From positions 51,473 through 115,472 of the forward strand of contig JASHNW010000058.1 in the NCBI GenBank assembly GCA_030041435.1: a stretch of 64,000 nt of DNA, in the 5' to 3' direction. Numbering within the stretch: position 1 is the first letter of the stretch; every line of letters starts with the position of its first letter. The stretch comes from Acidobacteriaceae bacterium (GTDB lineage Bacteria > Acidobacteriota > Terriglobia > Terriglobales > Acidobacteriaceae). The translations under genes and the position numbers were made by a program. This document shows positions 45,196-53,944 of this stretch, piece by piece. The notes below the pieces were generated by a model, which was given only the letters and a program-made list of their open reading frames with translations, was not told where the DNA came from and ran no database searches.

Positions 45196-47457
45196 ATGCC
45201 GCGCAACCTCATCACGCCATCGCCCGAAGACGACGAACCCCAGCCCCCGCCTTCCCGTCGTCGCCGTGGCGATTCCGGTTTCGACCCCGGCTCCGGCAAC
45301 CGCAAAATCGCCGGCAGTTTCGCCCTCGCTTTTCTCATCCTGCTTGCCGCCGCAGTAGGCAGCCTCAGTGGCCTCATGCTCGTTTACTCCGTCAATCTGC
45401 CCCAGATCGACGAGCTGGAGCATTTCCGCCCCTCCACTACCACCGAGCTCTATGACATTCACGGTCGCAGCTTCGGCTCCTTTGCCCTCGAGCGCCGCGT
45501 CGTCGTCGGCTATAACGACTTCTCCCCCACCCTGCGCGAAGCCGTCATCTCCATCGAAGACCGCAACTTCGAAAGCCACTGGGGAGTGAATCTCTTCCGC
45601 GTCGCCGGCGCTGCCTGGCACGACCTCTTCTCCAAAGGCCGCGCTCAGGGCGCATCCACGCTCACCATGCAGCTCGCCCGCAATCTCTTCCTCTCCAACG
45701 AGCGCACCGCCTCGCGCAAGCTTCAGGAAGTCTTCCTCTCCCTCCAGATCGAGCACGCCTTCACCAAGCAGCAAATCTTCACCCTCTACGGCAATCAAAT
45801 CTACCTGGGCAGCGGCGTCTATGGCTTCGAAGCCGGCGCGGAATATTACTTCTCGAAGCACGCCAGCAATCTCACCCTCCCCGAAGCCGCTCTGCTCGCC
45901 GGCCTTCCTAAAGGCCCCGTCGAGTTCTCACCCATCCTCAATCCCGAACGCTGTTTCCGCCGCCGCAACCTGGTCATCGACGCCATGCTCGAGGACGGTA
46001 AAATCACCGCCGCCCAGGCCGAAGCGGCGCGCTCCGCCCCGCTCGGCCTCCACCTGGAGGCCCCGCCGAACAGTGTTGCTCCGTGGTTCGTCGAAGAGGT
46101 CCGCCGCGAGCTGGAGCGCCGCTTCGGTCCCGAGCAGGTCCACGCCGCCGGCCTCAAGGTCTACACTTCTCTCGATCTCGACCTGCAGACAGCCGCCAAC
46201 CAGGCCGTCCTTGACGGTCTGGCCGCTTATGAGCGCCGCCAGGGCTGGCGCGCCCGCCTGCTCAACGTCATCGCCGGCGGCCTCGACATCAACACCTTCA
46301 AACACCCTGACTGGACGATTCCCCCCACTCCCGGAACCTATCTGCACGCCGTCGTCACCGGCATCCTGCCGTTTCAGGTCACTGCCCGCATCGGCGCAAA
46401 ACAGCTCATCCTCAGTGCCGACGACTGGCAGTGGACCGGCTTCAAAACCGCCGAGCAGTTCCTCCATGTCGGCGACATCGTCTACGTCAAAATCTCCGGT
46501 CAGGACTCCAGCGGCAACCTGCACGGCAGTCTCGAAGAAGATACCGGTACGCAGGGCGCGCTCCTTGCCATGGACAACGCCACCGGCGATGTCCTCGCCC
46601 TCGTCGGCGGCCGCGACTTCAATCTCTCCCAGTTCGATCGCGCTACCCAGGCCGAGCGCCAGACCGGCTCCTCCTTCAAGGCTTATGTCTACACCACCGC
46701 TGTCGAAGATGGCATGACGCCTCAGGACACCATCGTCGACCACCCCATCTCCTTTGGCTCCTGGGTTCCGCATAACTACGACGGCAAATTCAAGGGCCGC
46801 ATCTCGCTCCTCGAAGCCTTCGCCGATTCGCGCAACATCCCTGCCGTCGAACTCACCGACCGGGTCGGCGTCAAAAACGTCATCGCCACGGCGCATCGCT
46901 TCGGCATCACCGAGACCATCCCGCCCTTCCTGCCCATCGCCCTCGGCTCCGCTGAAGTCACCCTCGAGCAGCAGGTCGACGGTTATTCCGTCTTTCCCAA
47001 CGACGGTATCCGCATCGCCCCGCGCCTTGTCCGCCGTGTGGTCAGCGCGGACGGCATTCCCCTCGCAGAAGATACGTCCGACGTCAGCGAGGTCATCAGC
47101 CAGAAAACCGCCCGCACCATGATGGTTTTCTTCCGCGGCGTCACCAGCGAAGGAACCGCGGCCAAACTGCGTGCGCTCGATCACCCCCTCGGCGGCAAAA
47201 CCGGCACCACCAACGACTTCACCGACGCCTGGTTCATCGGCTTTTCTCCCTCCATCACCTGCGGCGTCTGGACCGGCTACGACGACCGCCAGTCTCTCGG
47301 CAACAAGCAAACCGGCGCCGCCGTCGCCCTTCCCATCTGGACGGACTTCATGAAAGTCGCCATCGCCGCCACCCCCAACGAAACCTTTCCCGGCGACCAG
47401 CCCACCCCGCCCCCCCTCCATCAGGCCGCGCTGGTCACTCCCGCTGCGAACCGCTAG
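45196..47457 (+). CDS. penicillin-binding protein 1A (bifunctional peptidoglycan synthase)
   Basis: A 753-aa class A PBP with an N-terminal cytoplasmic tail and one membrane helix (about residues 40-65). The GT51 domain has SIEDRNFESHWGV (catalytic Glu) and GASTLTMQLARNLF. The transpeptidase domain has the SxxK motif TGSSFKAY (Ser about 494), an SRN triad and KTGT (about 667). All catalytic residues are present, so it should polymerise and cross-link peptidoglycan. The start ATG 45196 has GAGGGAG tight upstream. It follows the S41 homologue as a two-gene unit. Confidence 0.93.
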   Translation: MPRNLITPSPEDDEPQPPPSRRRRGDSGFDPGSGNRKIAGSFALAFLILLAAAVGSLSGLMLVYSVNLPQIDELEHFRPSTTTELYDIHGRSFGSFALERRVVVGYNDFSPTLREAVISIEDRNFESHWGVNLFRVAGAAWHDLFSKGRAQGASTLTMQLARNLFLSNERTASRKLQEVFLSLQIEHAFTKQQIFTLYGNQIYLGSGVYGFEAGAEYYFSKHASNLTLPEAALLAGLPKGPVEFSPILNPERCFRRRNLVIDAMLEDGKITAAQAEAARSAPLGLHLEAPPNSVAPWFVEEVRRELERRFGPEQVHAAGLKVYTSLDLDLQTAANQAVLDGLAAYERRQGWRARLLNVIAGGLDINTFKHPDWTIPPTPGTYLHAVVTGILPFQVTARIGAKQLILSADDWQWTGFKTAEQFLHVGDIVYVKISGQDSSGNLHGSLEEDTGTQGALLAMDNATGDVLALVGGRDFNLSQFDRATQAERQTGSSFKAYVYTTAVEDGMTPQDTIVDHPISFGSWVPHNYDGKFKGRISLLEAFADSRNIPAVELTDRVGVKNVIATAHRFGITETIPPFLPIALGSAEVTLEQQVDGYSVFPNDGIRIAPRLVRRVVSADGIPLAEDTSDVSEVISQKTARTMMVFFRGVTSEGTAAKLRALDHPLGGKTGTTNDFTDAWFIGFSPSITCGVWTGYDDRQSLGNKQTGAAVALPIWTDFMKVAIAATPNETFPGDQPTPPPLHQAALVTPAANR

Positions 47458-47574
47458 GACTGGCTCCAGGCCCGAAAATCGCCCCCTCATCGCTGCTTCA
47501 GTTCTGCTTTCCCTCATTTCTTAGTTTTCTCTAATGTCTTCTTTGCTCCCGCCGATGCTGTAGGTGAGGCGCAA

Positions 47575-48159
47575 ATGATGGGAACACTTTCCAGGTAGAT
47601 TGGGAATCGCACCAAACGGCGTCTCGGCGGCCCGCTTATTGCCCTGGCGCTCCTCGCCGTCGCCTCGCCCCTCGCCTGCAGCCAGATCTACTCCAGACCG
47701 TCCGGCGTAGTGCTGATCGCCAGGCTGGAGTCGCTTTCCGTCACCGCAACCGCGGCCGTCGCTGACTCGTCTCCTGCGCACACTGCAGCAACGCCTGCGC
47801 ATTCCGTCGCGATTGTCACTTCCTGGGTCGTGCGCTCCAATCTCACCACCCTCCGCCTGGTTGGCTATTTCGCTGGCGATCAGGACGCGCCCGTCGCGGC
47901 GAACGGCTCCTCGATCCGCACGGCCGCACCGCCGATTCCCGTCGCGCTGGCAGGCGAATCATCGAACCATGCGGCATTGCGCCCAGCCGGTATTCTGCAG
48001 CCGGGTGGTTCCGGGCTGACCCTGGTGACCCAGCCTTCGGGCGACACCAACAACCCGAAAACGCGAACCGACAGTCTTAGTCTCGCCCTCGACAGTGCCG
48101 CGCAGCCGCCTTCCGAATCTCATACCGGCACGCTCAGCATATGGATGCAGGCACTCTAA
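47575..48159 (+). pseudogene. subunit-like secreted protein interrupted by an in-frame amber codon
   Basis: ATG 47575 (second ATG follows) has a strong AGGTGAGG site. The frame hits TAG at codon 8 (47596-47598), then runs open to TAA at 48157-48159. After the TAG comes a good signal-peptide pattern (RTKRRLGGPLIALALLAVAS, then LACSQ) and a mature part that aligns with the protein at 48509: TTSW/VTSW, GYF, RTDxLxL and a YTGTL-like C-terminus. Full length (195 codons) matches its paralogue. It is either a recent nonsense mutant, an amber read-through gene, or starts at the non-canonical ATT at 47599. Confidence 0.7.
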
Positions 48160-48508
48160 TACTGCGCGAGCCAGCGCCGCTCCGTCCCCGTCCCGTTCCA
48201 TCGCGCTAAGCCATGCAGCCTCTGGTTAGCACACAATCCTGTTTGTTTTCATTACCTCGCTTCTTATTCGCCGACAGGTAATCACCCGGCGGTTACGGGA
48301 GCATCATGCGCTTATAACCATGTCAATGCTCGGGTTGCACGGATTTGTTACCGCCGTACCATCTTCGTTGCATCGCGCTCCACAGATCCCTGTCGTACGC
48401 TCATTCACAGGCTGGCACCCAAGTTCAGGATCCGCTGTTCGGGGCTTTGTCCCGGGCCGCTCGTTCAAGCCGATGCCAGAACTTTTACTTATCCAGGAGC
48501 CCATCGAA
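48160..48508. other. 349-bp non-coding leader before the subunit gene
   Basis: No convincing gene. It is somewhat more AT-rich near 48230-48320 (tracts such as TGTTTGTTTTCATTACC and GCTTATAACC), which could hold the promoter for the chaperone/barrel cluster. I looked for a c-di-GMP riboswitch core and did not find one. A GC-rich hairpin-prone stretch occurs around 48430-48480. Confidence 0.4.
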
Positions 48509-49096
48509 ATGACGCGTTTAAAGAGCATCTTTTCTGGCAAGCTGATGGTTGCGCTTGGTGTGGTCGCTCTGGCCACTCCGGCAGCTTTTTGCCAGTCTCT
48601 TAACTCCAACACAGCCACAGTCGCCCTCACTGCCACTCTGAATGAGTCGCTGACCGTTGCGGCTACACCGAATGCCGTCACCTTCGCCCTCGTTTCCGGC
48701 GGCACAGCTACTGGCAGCGCGCCTGTCGCGATGACCACCAGCTGGATCATGAAGGGCAGCCGTTCCACCGTCACGCTGACCGGCTACTTTTCCAGCGCAA
48801 CCTCGGCTTTGATCGGCAGCGCGTCTTCTCCGGCCAGCATTCCGACGTCTGAAGTCCTCGGCCAGGTCACCACCGGTACGCCGACCACCATGACCGCCTT
48901 CACGCAGTCGCCTACAGGCAGCGCACTGGGCGTGGCTGGTGCGAGCCTCGTTCTGCTTACCCAGGCCATCACGGGAACCAACCGCGCCTCCAGCCGCACC
49001 GACAACCTGAACCTGGAAATCAACCTGGCCAGCCAGCAGCAGCTCCCCGCCGATACCTACACGGGCACGCTCAACCTGCAGGCGCAGGCTCTCTAA
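48509..49096 (+). CDS. secreted pilin-like subunit of the chaperone/barrel cluster
   Basis: A 195-aa protein, ATG 48509 with AGGAG at 48495-48499. Signal peptide ends in TPAAFCQS. The mature part is nearly all predicted beta-strand: alternating ATVALTATLNESLTV at the N-terminus, AMTTSWIMKG, a GYFSSATSAL segment, SEVLGQV, SSRTDNLNLEINLA and the terminal strand DTYTGTLNLQAQAL. It has two relatives in the cluster (47575, 51519). I infer an Ig-like fold resembling chaperone-usher subunits; it has no recognised name. It leads the chaperone and barrel genes. Confidence 0.75.
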   Translation: MTRLKSIFSGKLMVALGVVALATPAAFCQSLNSNTATVALTATLNESLTVAATPNAVTFALVSGGTATGSAPVAMTTSWIMKGSRSTVTLTGYFSSATSALIGSASSPASIPTSEVLGQVTTGTPTTMTAFTQSPTGSALGVAGASLVLLTQAITGTNRASSRTDNLNLEINLASQQQLPADTYTGTLNLQAQAL

Positions 49097-49154
49097 CCCG
49101 GCGCTGTGCCTCCACGGAGCAGGCCCCGGATCTACGGGTAGGGAGGATACGCCG

Positions 49155-49847
49155 TTGTTGTTGCGAAAGTTGTTGTGCAGTGCGCTGTTGCTGAGTGGTG
49201 TTTGCGCGTTCGCCCAAACCGTCTCGCCGGTCATCGTCGAGTACAAGGGCAAGGCTGCCGGGAGAATCGCGCTCACCAATAACACGCTGACACCGATGGC
49301 CGTGGTGCTGGAACCGCAGAGTTTCAGCATCACGCCCGATGGAAACGGAGTCTACCGGGCCCTCGATTCGGACATTCATGTCCAGCTCTCGTCCATGAGC
49401 GTCCGCATTGAGCCCGGCCAGACTTACTATGTGTTCTACAAAGCTACTGCCGAAAAATTGCCGGCCTGGTTCACGGTCTATTCCATCTTTTCGTCCTTGC
49501 ATCACACCGGCAGTCTGGACGTGCGCATCCTTCTTCCTCACACGGTCTATATCTATCCGAAGAAACCGTTGGGGAAGGATGAAGTGACCATAACTAAGGC
49601 TAACTGGGACACGAAATCGAACAAGGTTATTTGCGACCTTGAGAACAAAGGTCCCGATCTGAACCGCGTTCAGGAAGTACGCATCGCTTCCGCGAGTAAG
49701 TCGCAGACCGCTGCCGGCTTCCCGCTGTTGCCCGGTGGCCGTCGCCACATCGAAGTGAATTGGAATGAGAAGGAGCCGCCTCAGACTGTTGTTTTCCAGT
49801 TCGAGCACTCCACTCTGAAACAGCAACTGATTGTTAACGATCAATAA
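49155..49847 (+). CDS. PapD-like periplasmic chaperone
   Basis: A 230-aa protein from TTG 49155 (GGGAGGA site at 49141-49147; TTG 49158 and 49161 also possible). Signal peptide (MLLRKLLCSALLLSGVCAFA) precedes a domain with the PapD-type order: GRIALTNNTLTPMAVVLE, then SMSVRIEPGQTYYVFYKA, then WFTVYSIFSS and VRILLPHTVYIYP. A second beta-domain follows. It is a periplasmic chaperone of fimbria-type fold; sequence identity to named families is low. It lies between the subunit and barrel genes, consistent with holding the subunits for export. Confidence 0.72.
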   Translation: MLLRKLLCSALLLSGVCAFAQTVSPVIVEYKGKAAGRIALTNNTLTPMAVVLEPQSFSITPDGNGVYRALDSDIHVQLSSMSVRIEPGQTYYVFYKATAEKLPAWFTVYSIFSSLHHTGSLDVRILLPHTVYIYPKKPLGKDEVTITKANWDTKSNKVICDLENKGPDLNRVQEVRIASASKSQTAAGFPLLPGGRRHIEVNWNEKEPPQTVVFQFEHSTLKQQLIVNDQ

Positions 49848-49857
49848 CGCAACCTGA

Positions 49858-51522
49858 ATGGGCGGCATGCGCAGTCGGACCCGAATCTCGTGGATGGTTC
49901 TCCTGATCGCTGCCGTCGTCCCTCATCTGGAGGCCCAGGTTTTTGAGGTGAACGGCGGTTCCTCCAGCCTCTATCAGGCCCAGGGAGGAACCCTCAGCGC
50001 CCGCGGCTCCAGCTTCGATGCCTCGATGGGTGCGGGCATCGTCGCCGGCAAGTTTGTAGGTGGCGCTAACTTCACCAAGATGGAGGGCCGCTACACTTAT
50101 GTCTTCGGCGACGACTATGTCCGCTTTGTTCTGCCGACCGATATCTTCGACAGCAGCCACTATCTGATCGCCCTCGGCGCCGGCATGAAGACGAAGGTGC
50201 TCGATACCGACGTCTTCGCCTTTGGCGGCGCGACCTCCTCGGACTTCAACAGCCCGCTGTTTGAGGGCGTTCGCGCCGAAAGCCCGGCCGGAATTTTGTT
50301 TCTGAAAAAACAGATAATGCCCGATCTGCAGGCCTCCTCGAAGATGGTCTTTTCCCGCCAGACCACCGCCATTCAGAGCCTGGAGTGGGCGCCTGCCGAT
50401 AAGCTCAATCTCGCCGTCTCCGGCGGCGTTGGCGCCAATCAGCCGTACGCTGCCGCCAGTCTCGATTTCAAACGTCCCTGGATCGATCTTAAGTCGGCTT
50501 ATATCGAGGCGGGCAGCCAGTTTCATCGCGTCGCCGTGGAAACGCCGCTGCTCAGCGAGCCCAACCGCGAAAACGTCGAAGTAACCCTCAGGCCCTCGCA
50601 GTACTTCAGCTTCAGCGGTGGAAGACAGAACTTTCTCAGCCCGCTGGGCAATTCCCAGTCGAGCGTCCAGAGCTCGATCGATCAGGTCTCCGGCAACGCG
50701 CGCGTGGCAGGTACCGGCTTTTCAGCTTCTCTCTACCATTCCACCTACCTGGGAAACTGGAACAATGCCACCGCTTATACTGCCGACCGCGGTTTCTTCT
50801 CGCGCGTACATACCACCGCGAGCTATCTTGAGAGCAGGCCCAGCGATGGACCGAAATCGGGGGCGTTCATTTCCACCTTCGAAGAGGTGTTATCGCCCAG
50901 ACTGAACGTGATTGAGATGGTCAACAGATCGCAGGGACAGACGACGGTTTCTTTCGGCGGCGGCCTCCTGTCGAACCTCGCCTCGATCACCGCCGAGTAC
51001 CAGACCTATTATGTTCCCGAGCGCAATGCGTCGCCGTTCGAACAGGCGCTCATCATGGACGTGCAGCTGCATCTCTTCCACGGAATCACTCTCCATGGGG
51101 CCACCTTTGTCGCTCCCGACGGCAGCCTGCGCTACACGGCCGATACTCAGGCCATGATGGCTCGCCAGGGTGTCTTCGGCTCGTCCGACGGCGGCGAGAC
51201 GCTGGCCCGTGGAGACATCGGATCGTATCTTCTGCGGGGATCGGTCGTCGACCCCGATGGCCGTCCGGTCGCCGGCGCCGCGCTCATGATCGACAAGCTG
51301 CTGATTTTCACCAACGATAATGGCGAATTCTTTGTGAGAGAGCGCAAGGCGCATGTGCATGTGCTGAAGGTTCTGGGAGATCAGTTTCTCAATGGCGGCT
51401 CGTACAAAGTCGTGTCTGCGCCCTCCACCATCCGCAGCGGCAGCGGAAACGGCGAGCCGCCGACGGTCGTCGTGGTCCAGAGGGTCGGACAGATCGTGCC
51501 GTCGTTAGGAAAATCCGAATGA
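49858..51522 (+). CDS. outer-membrane barrel with C-terminal beta-sandwich (usher-like)
   Basis: A 554-aa protein with a signal peptide (ending in PHLEAQ). The bulk (about residues 25-450) is a series of amphipathic beta-strands typical of an outer-membrane barrel. A C-terminal domain (about 458-540) has LLRGSVVDPDGRPVAGAALM and TNDNGEFFVRE, the pattern of carboxypeptidase-regulatory or usher C-terminal beta-sandwiches. It is shorter than the 800-900 residues of classical ushers. With the chaperone 10 bp upstream and a subunit gene overlapping its stop, an export pore for the subunits is the best guess. Confidence 0.7.
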   Translation: MGGMRSRTRISWMVLLIAAVVPHLEAQVFEVNGGSSSLYQAQGGTLSARGSSFDASMGAGIVAGKFVGGANFTKMEGRYTYVFGDDYVRFVLPTDIFDSSHYLIALGAGMKTKVLDTDVFAFGGATSSDFNSPLFEGVRAESPAGILFLKKQIMPDLQASSKMVFSRQTTAIQSLEWAPADKLNLAVSGGVGANQPYAAASLDFKRPWIDLKSAYIEAGSQFHRVAVETPLLSEPNRENVEVTLRPSQYFSFSGGRQNFLSPLGNSQSSVQSSIDQVSGNARVAGTGFSASLYHSTYLGNWNNATAYTADRGFFSRVHTTASYLESRPSDGPKSGAFISTFEEVLSPRLNVIEMVNRSQGQTTVSFGGGLLSNLASITAEYQTYYVPERNASPFEQALIMDVQLHLFHGITLHGATFVAPDGSLRYTADTQAMMARQGVFGSSDGGETLARGDIGSYLLRGSVVDPDGRPVAGAALMIDKLLIFTNDNGEFFVRERKAHVHVLKVLGDQFLNGGSYKVVSAPSTIRSGSGNGEPPTVVVVQRVGQIVPSLGKSE

Positions 51523-52085
51523 GCATGGCAACGATTCGCGTGGTTTTCGCAGGCTTTCTTGCCGCCCTGACGTCTGCAGCGGCGGGTGCGCAGGCGGTTC
51601 GCGTCGGAGCCGTGAAGCCCACGCCCGACACGGCCGTCAGCTCCCTCTCTTTGTCCGCCACCCCGGCCTCCGTCAGCTTCAACCTGGTGGCGAACGGTGT
51701 CGCCCCCGGCTCCGGCGCGGTCGAGATCACCACCACCTGGGGAGGCGGTCTCTGCCTGTTCACCTGCACGATTAACGTTTACGGCTATTTCTCCAGCGCG
51801 AATGCCGCCCTTTCCGGGGGCGCCCCGATCGTCGACATACCCTCGTCGGAAGTCCTCGGCCAGGTGCCCTCCGGAACGCCCACATCCTATACGTCTTTCA
51901 CCCAGAGCAGCCCCTTCGGCGGCGCGGGTGCAAGCCTCCAGCTCTTTCAGCAGTCGTTCTTTCTGTATGCTGGCGGAAGTAACCGAACCGACGCGCTGAA
52001 TCTCGAGATCGATCTCACCGGTCAGCCGCAACTTCCCGCCGGAACCTACACCGGCACGCTCTTCATCGAAGCGCAGTCGCTCTGA
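51519..52085 (+). CDS. secreted pilin-like subunit, second intact copy
   Basis: A 188-aa protein whose ATG overlaps the barrel-gene stop (ATGA; 51525 is an alternative start). Signal peptide ends near AAAGAQA. It shares with the 48509 protein an ITTTW motif, VYGYFSSANAAL, IPSSEVLGQVPSGTPT, NRTDALNLEIDLT and the terminal YTGTLFIEAQSL. It carries a CLFTC pair absent from its relative. Placement after the barrel suggests an end or adhesin subunit. Its 3' end overlaps the convergent ribF end by 23 bp. Confidence 0.75.
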   Translation: MSMATIRVVFAGFLAALTSAAAGAQAVRVGAVKPTPDTAVSSLSLSATPASVSFNLVANGVAPGSGAVEITTTWGGGLCLFTCTINVYGYFSSANAALSGGAPIVDIPSSEVLGQVPSGTPTSYTSFTQSSPFGGAGASLQLFQQSFFLYAGGSNRTDALNLEIDLTGQPQLPAGTYTGTLFIEAQSL

Positions 52086-53046
52086 AATTTCCCGCCCGTC
52101 GCGCCCGCCGAAAATAGCTCTGTGCGCGTCCCGCATCCAGCAGAATCTGTTTCCTGAGCGCCTCCGGTGAAGGGAAGCGCCGCTCCTCGCGCAGCCGCAT
52201 CAGGAAGCAAACCTCAATCGGCGTCGCTTCCGTCAGTTCCGCCGGCGGCGGCCCGTCCAGCAAATGCGACTCGACCGCAAATCCTGCACTCTCGAACGTC
52301 GGACGCACTCCGGCATTCGTCACCGCGTCGCACACCGGTGCGTCCGCGCCCTCGCCGATCCGCACCCGCGTCACGTAGACCCCGTTCGGCGGAAGCAGTT
52401 CGGCATATGGCGCCAGGTTGATCGTCGGCGTGGTCAGCTTCGCGCCTACCCCGCGCCCACGCACCGGTGTCGACAGGATTGAGAACGGCCTGCCCAGCAG
52501 CGCCCGTGCCATGCCCAGCTCTCCGGCTGCGATGCGCCGCCGCACTTCGCTGCTCGAGACAGTGACGCCCCGCACCACAAGCGCCCCGTGCGACACCACG
52601 CCGAATCCCAGTTCCTTCCCCAGTTCCTCGAGCTCGCCAATCCCCGCCGCCGCATCGTGCCCGAACCGGAACGTATCGCCCTCATGCACCTCCACCACGT
52701 GCAGCGTACGGCGCAGGATTCCCTCGGCAAACTGCCGGGCCGAAAGCATGGAGAACTTCCGTGTGAACGGCACCACCAGCGTTGCATCGAGGCCTGTCTC
52801 CCTGAGCAGCCGCAGCCGCTCCGCAATCGGCGTAATCAGCTTCGGCGCCTGCGCCGGATGCAGCAGCGCCATCGGATGCGGATCGAATGTGACGGCAATC
52901 GCCTGCGCACCCACCAACCGCGCCCGCTCCAGCACGCGCCCGATAATCTCCTGATGTCCGCGATGCACGCCGTCGAAATTGCCGATGGCCGCAACGCTGC
53001 GCGGCATCTGCGCGGGCAATTCTTCGATCGCTCGGAATATCTTCAT
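52063..53046 (-). CDS. ribF: bifunctional riboflavin kinase/FAD synthetase
   Basis: A 327-aa enzyme. The N-terminal adenylyltransferase domain has IGNFDGVHRGHQEII and FDPHPMA, and SSSEVRRRI near 170; the C-terminal kinase domain has GRGVGAKLTTPTINLAP and NGVYVTRV. It turns riboflavin into FMN then FAD. ATG 53046 was chosen as a normal start; TTG 53058 lies behind AGGGCGAG and is possible. The 49-bp heptamer array lies between it and the MBL gene upstream in the transcript. Confidence 0.93.
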   Translation of the reverse strand: MKIFRAIEELPAQMPRSVAAIGNFDGVHRGHQEIIGRVLERARLVGAQAIAVTFDPHPMALLHPAQAPKLITPIAERLRLLRETGLDATLVVPFTRKFSMLSARQFAEGILRRTLHVVEVHEGDTFRFGHDAAAGIGELEELGKELGFGVVSHGALVVRGVTVSSSEVRRRIAAGELGMARALLGRPFSILSTPVRGRGVGAKLTTPTINLAPYAELLPPNGVYVTRVRIGEGADAPVCDAVTNAGVRPTFESAGFAVESHLLDGPPPAELTEATPIEVCFLMRLREERRFPSPEALRKQILLDAGRAQSYFRRARRAGNFRATALR

Positions 53047-53090
53047 GGAGAGTTGCAACTCGCCCTGCGTCTGTCTTCTAATTCCTGTCC

Positions 53091-53139
53091 GCTACCCGCT
53101 ACCCGCTACCCGCTACCCGCTACCCGCTATCCGCTATCT
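53091..53139. repeat. heptamer repeat array, GCTACCC x5 plus GCTATCY x2
   Basis: Seven exact-register units: five GCTACCC, one GCTATCC, one GCTATCT. The array abuts the stop codon of the MBL gene (53141). On the minus strand it reads GGGTAGC repeated. Confidence 0.92.
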
Positions 53140-53140
53140 G

Positions 53141-53932
53141 TTACAGCTCGAACGCTATGCGCAACCCGTCGTAAGCCAGTCGCACATGCGCCGGGAACGT
53201 CGCCTCCGTCGCTGCATGATCCACCTCGTGTGACATATGCGTGAACCACGCCTTCCGCGGCCCAATCCGCTCGACCCACCGCAACGACTCTCCGATGCTG
53301 GCGTGGCTCGGATGCGGTTCCGGCCGCAGCGCATCCAGAATCATCACCTCCAGCCCCTCCAGCAGCGGCAGGCTGGTCTCCGGAATGCTGCTCATGTCCG
53401 TCAGGTACGCCGCTGAGCCGAAGCGGAACCCTGCCACTTCCTGGCTGCCGTGCAACAGCGGCACGCGCCGGAATGCGGCTCCGTGCACCTCCGCGCTCTC
53501 CGCGCCTTCCAGCCGGAGCAGTTCGACGCGCGCCCGCGTCGGGTAGGTCGAATCCTTTGCGAACGTGTAGTCGAAATTGCGCCGCAGAATCCTTGCCGTC
53601 GCCTCGTCCGCGAACAGCGGCAGCATGGCCGGCCGGTGCTTGAAGCTCAGAGGCCGCAGATCGTCCATGCCCAGAATGTGGTCGGAATGCGCATGTGTGT
53701 AAAACACCGCGTCCACGTGCCGGATATTCTCGCGCAGCGCCTGCGCGCGGAAGTCCGGCCCCGTATCGATCACCACGGTATGCCTCTGCCCGCCGTTGCT
53801 CCACTCCACCGCAATCGACGGCCGCGTCCGCCGGTTGCGCGTGTCTGTCGACGTGCAGACCGCACATCCGCAGCCCAGCGTGGGCACGCCCATCGAGGTA
53901 CCGCTGCCGAGAAAGACGATCTCCGCTTGCAT
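53141..53932 (-). CDS. MBL-fold metallo-hydrolase (PhnP-like)
   Basis: A 263-aa metallo-beta-lactamase-fold hydrolase. It starts IVFLGSGTSMGVPTLGCGCAVC, typical of PhnP/phosphoribosyl cyclic phosphodiesterase relatives, has the metal motif THAHSDH (about residue 79), and later metal-binding ILDALRPEPHPSHAS and HMSHEVDH. It probably acts on a cyclic phosphodiester or similar substrate; the exact one is unknown. In one operon with DUF1844 (12 bp) and ygfZ. Confidence 0.85.
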   Translation of the reverse strand: MQAEIVFLGSGTSMGVPTLGCGCAVCTSTDTRNRRTRPSIAVEWSNGGQRHTVVIDTGPDFRAQALRENIRHVDAVFYTHAHSDHILGMDDLRPLSFKHRPAMLPLFADEATARILRRNFDYTFAKDSTYPTRARVELLRLEGAESAEVHGAAFRRVPLLHGSQEVAGFRFGSAAYLTDMSSIPETSLPLLEGLEVMILDALRPEPHPSHASIGESLRWVERIGPRKAWFTHMSHEVDHAATEATFPAHVRLAYDGLRIAFEL

Positions 53933-53944
53933 CCGTTGGCGGTT

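Noticed and set aside
48160..48508. c-di-GMP riboswitch before the subunit gene
   Set aside because: The leader is long and hairpin-prone, but the conserved class-I core could not be found.
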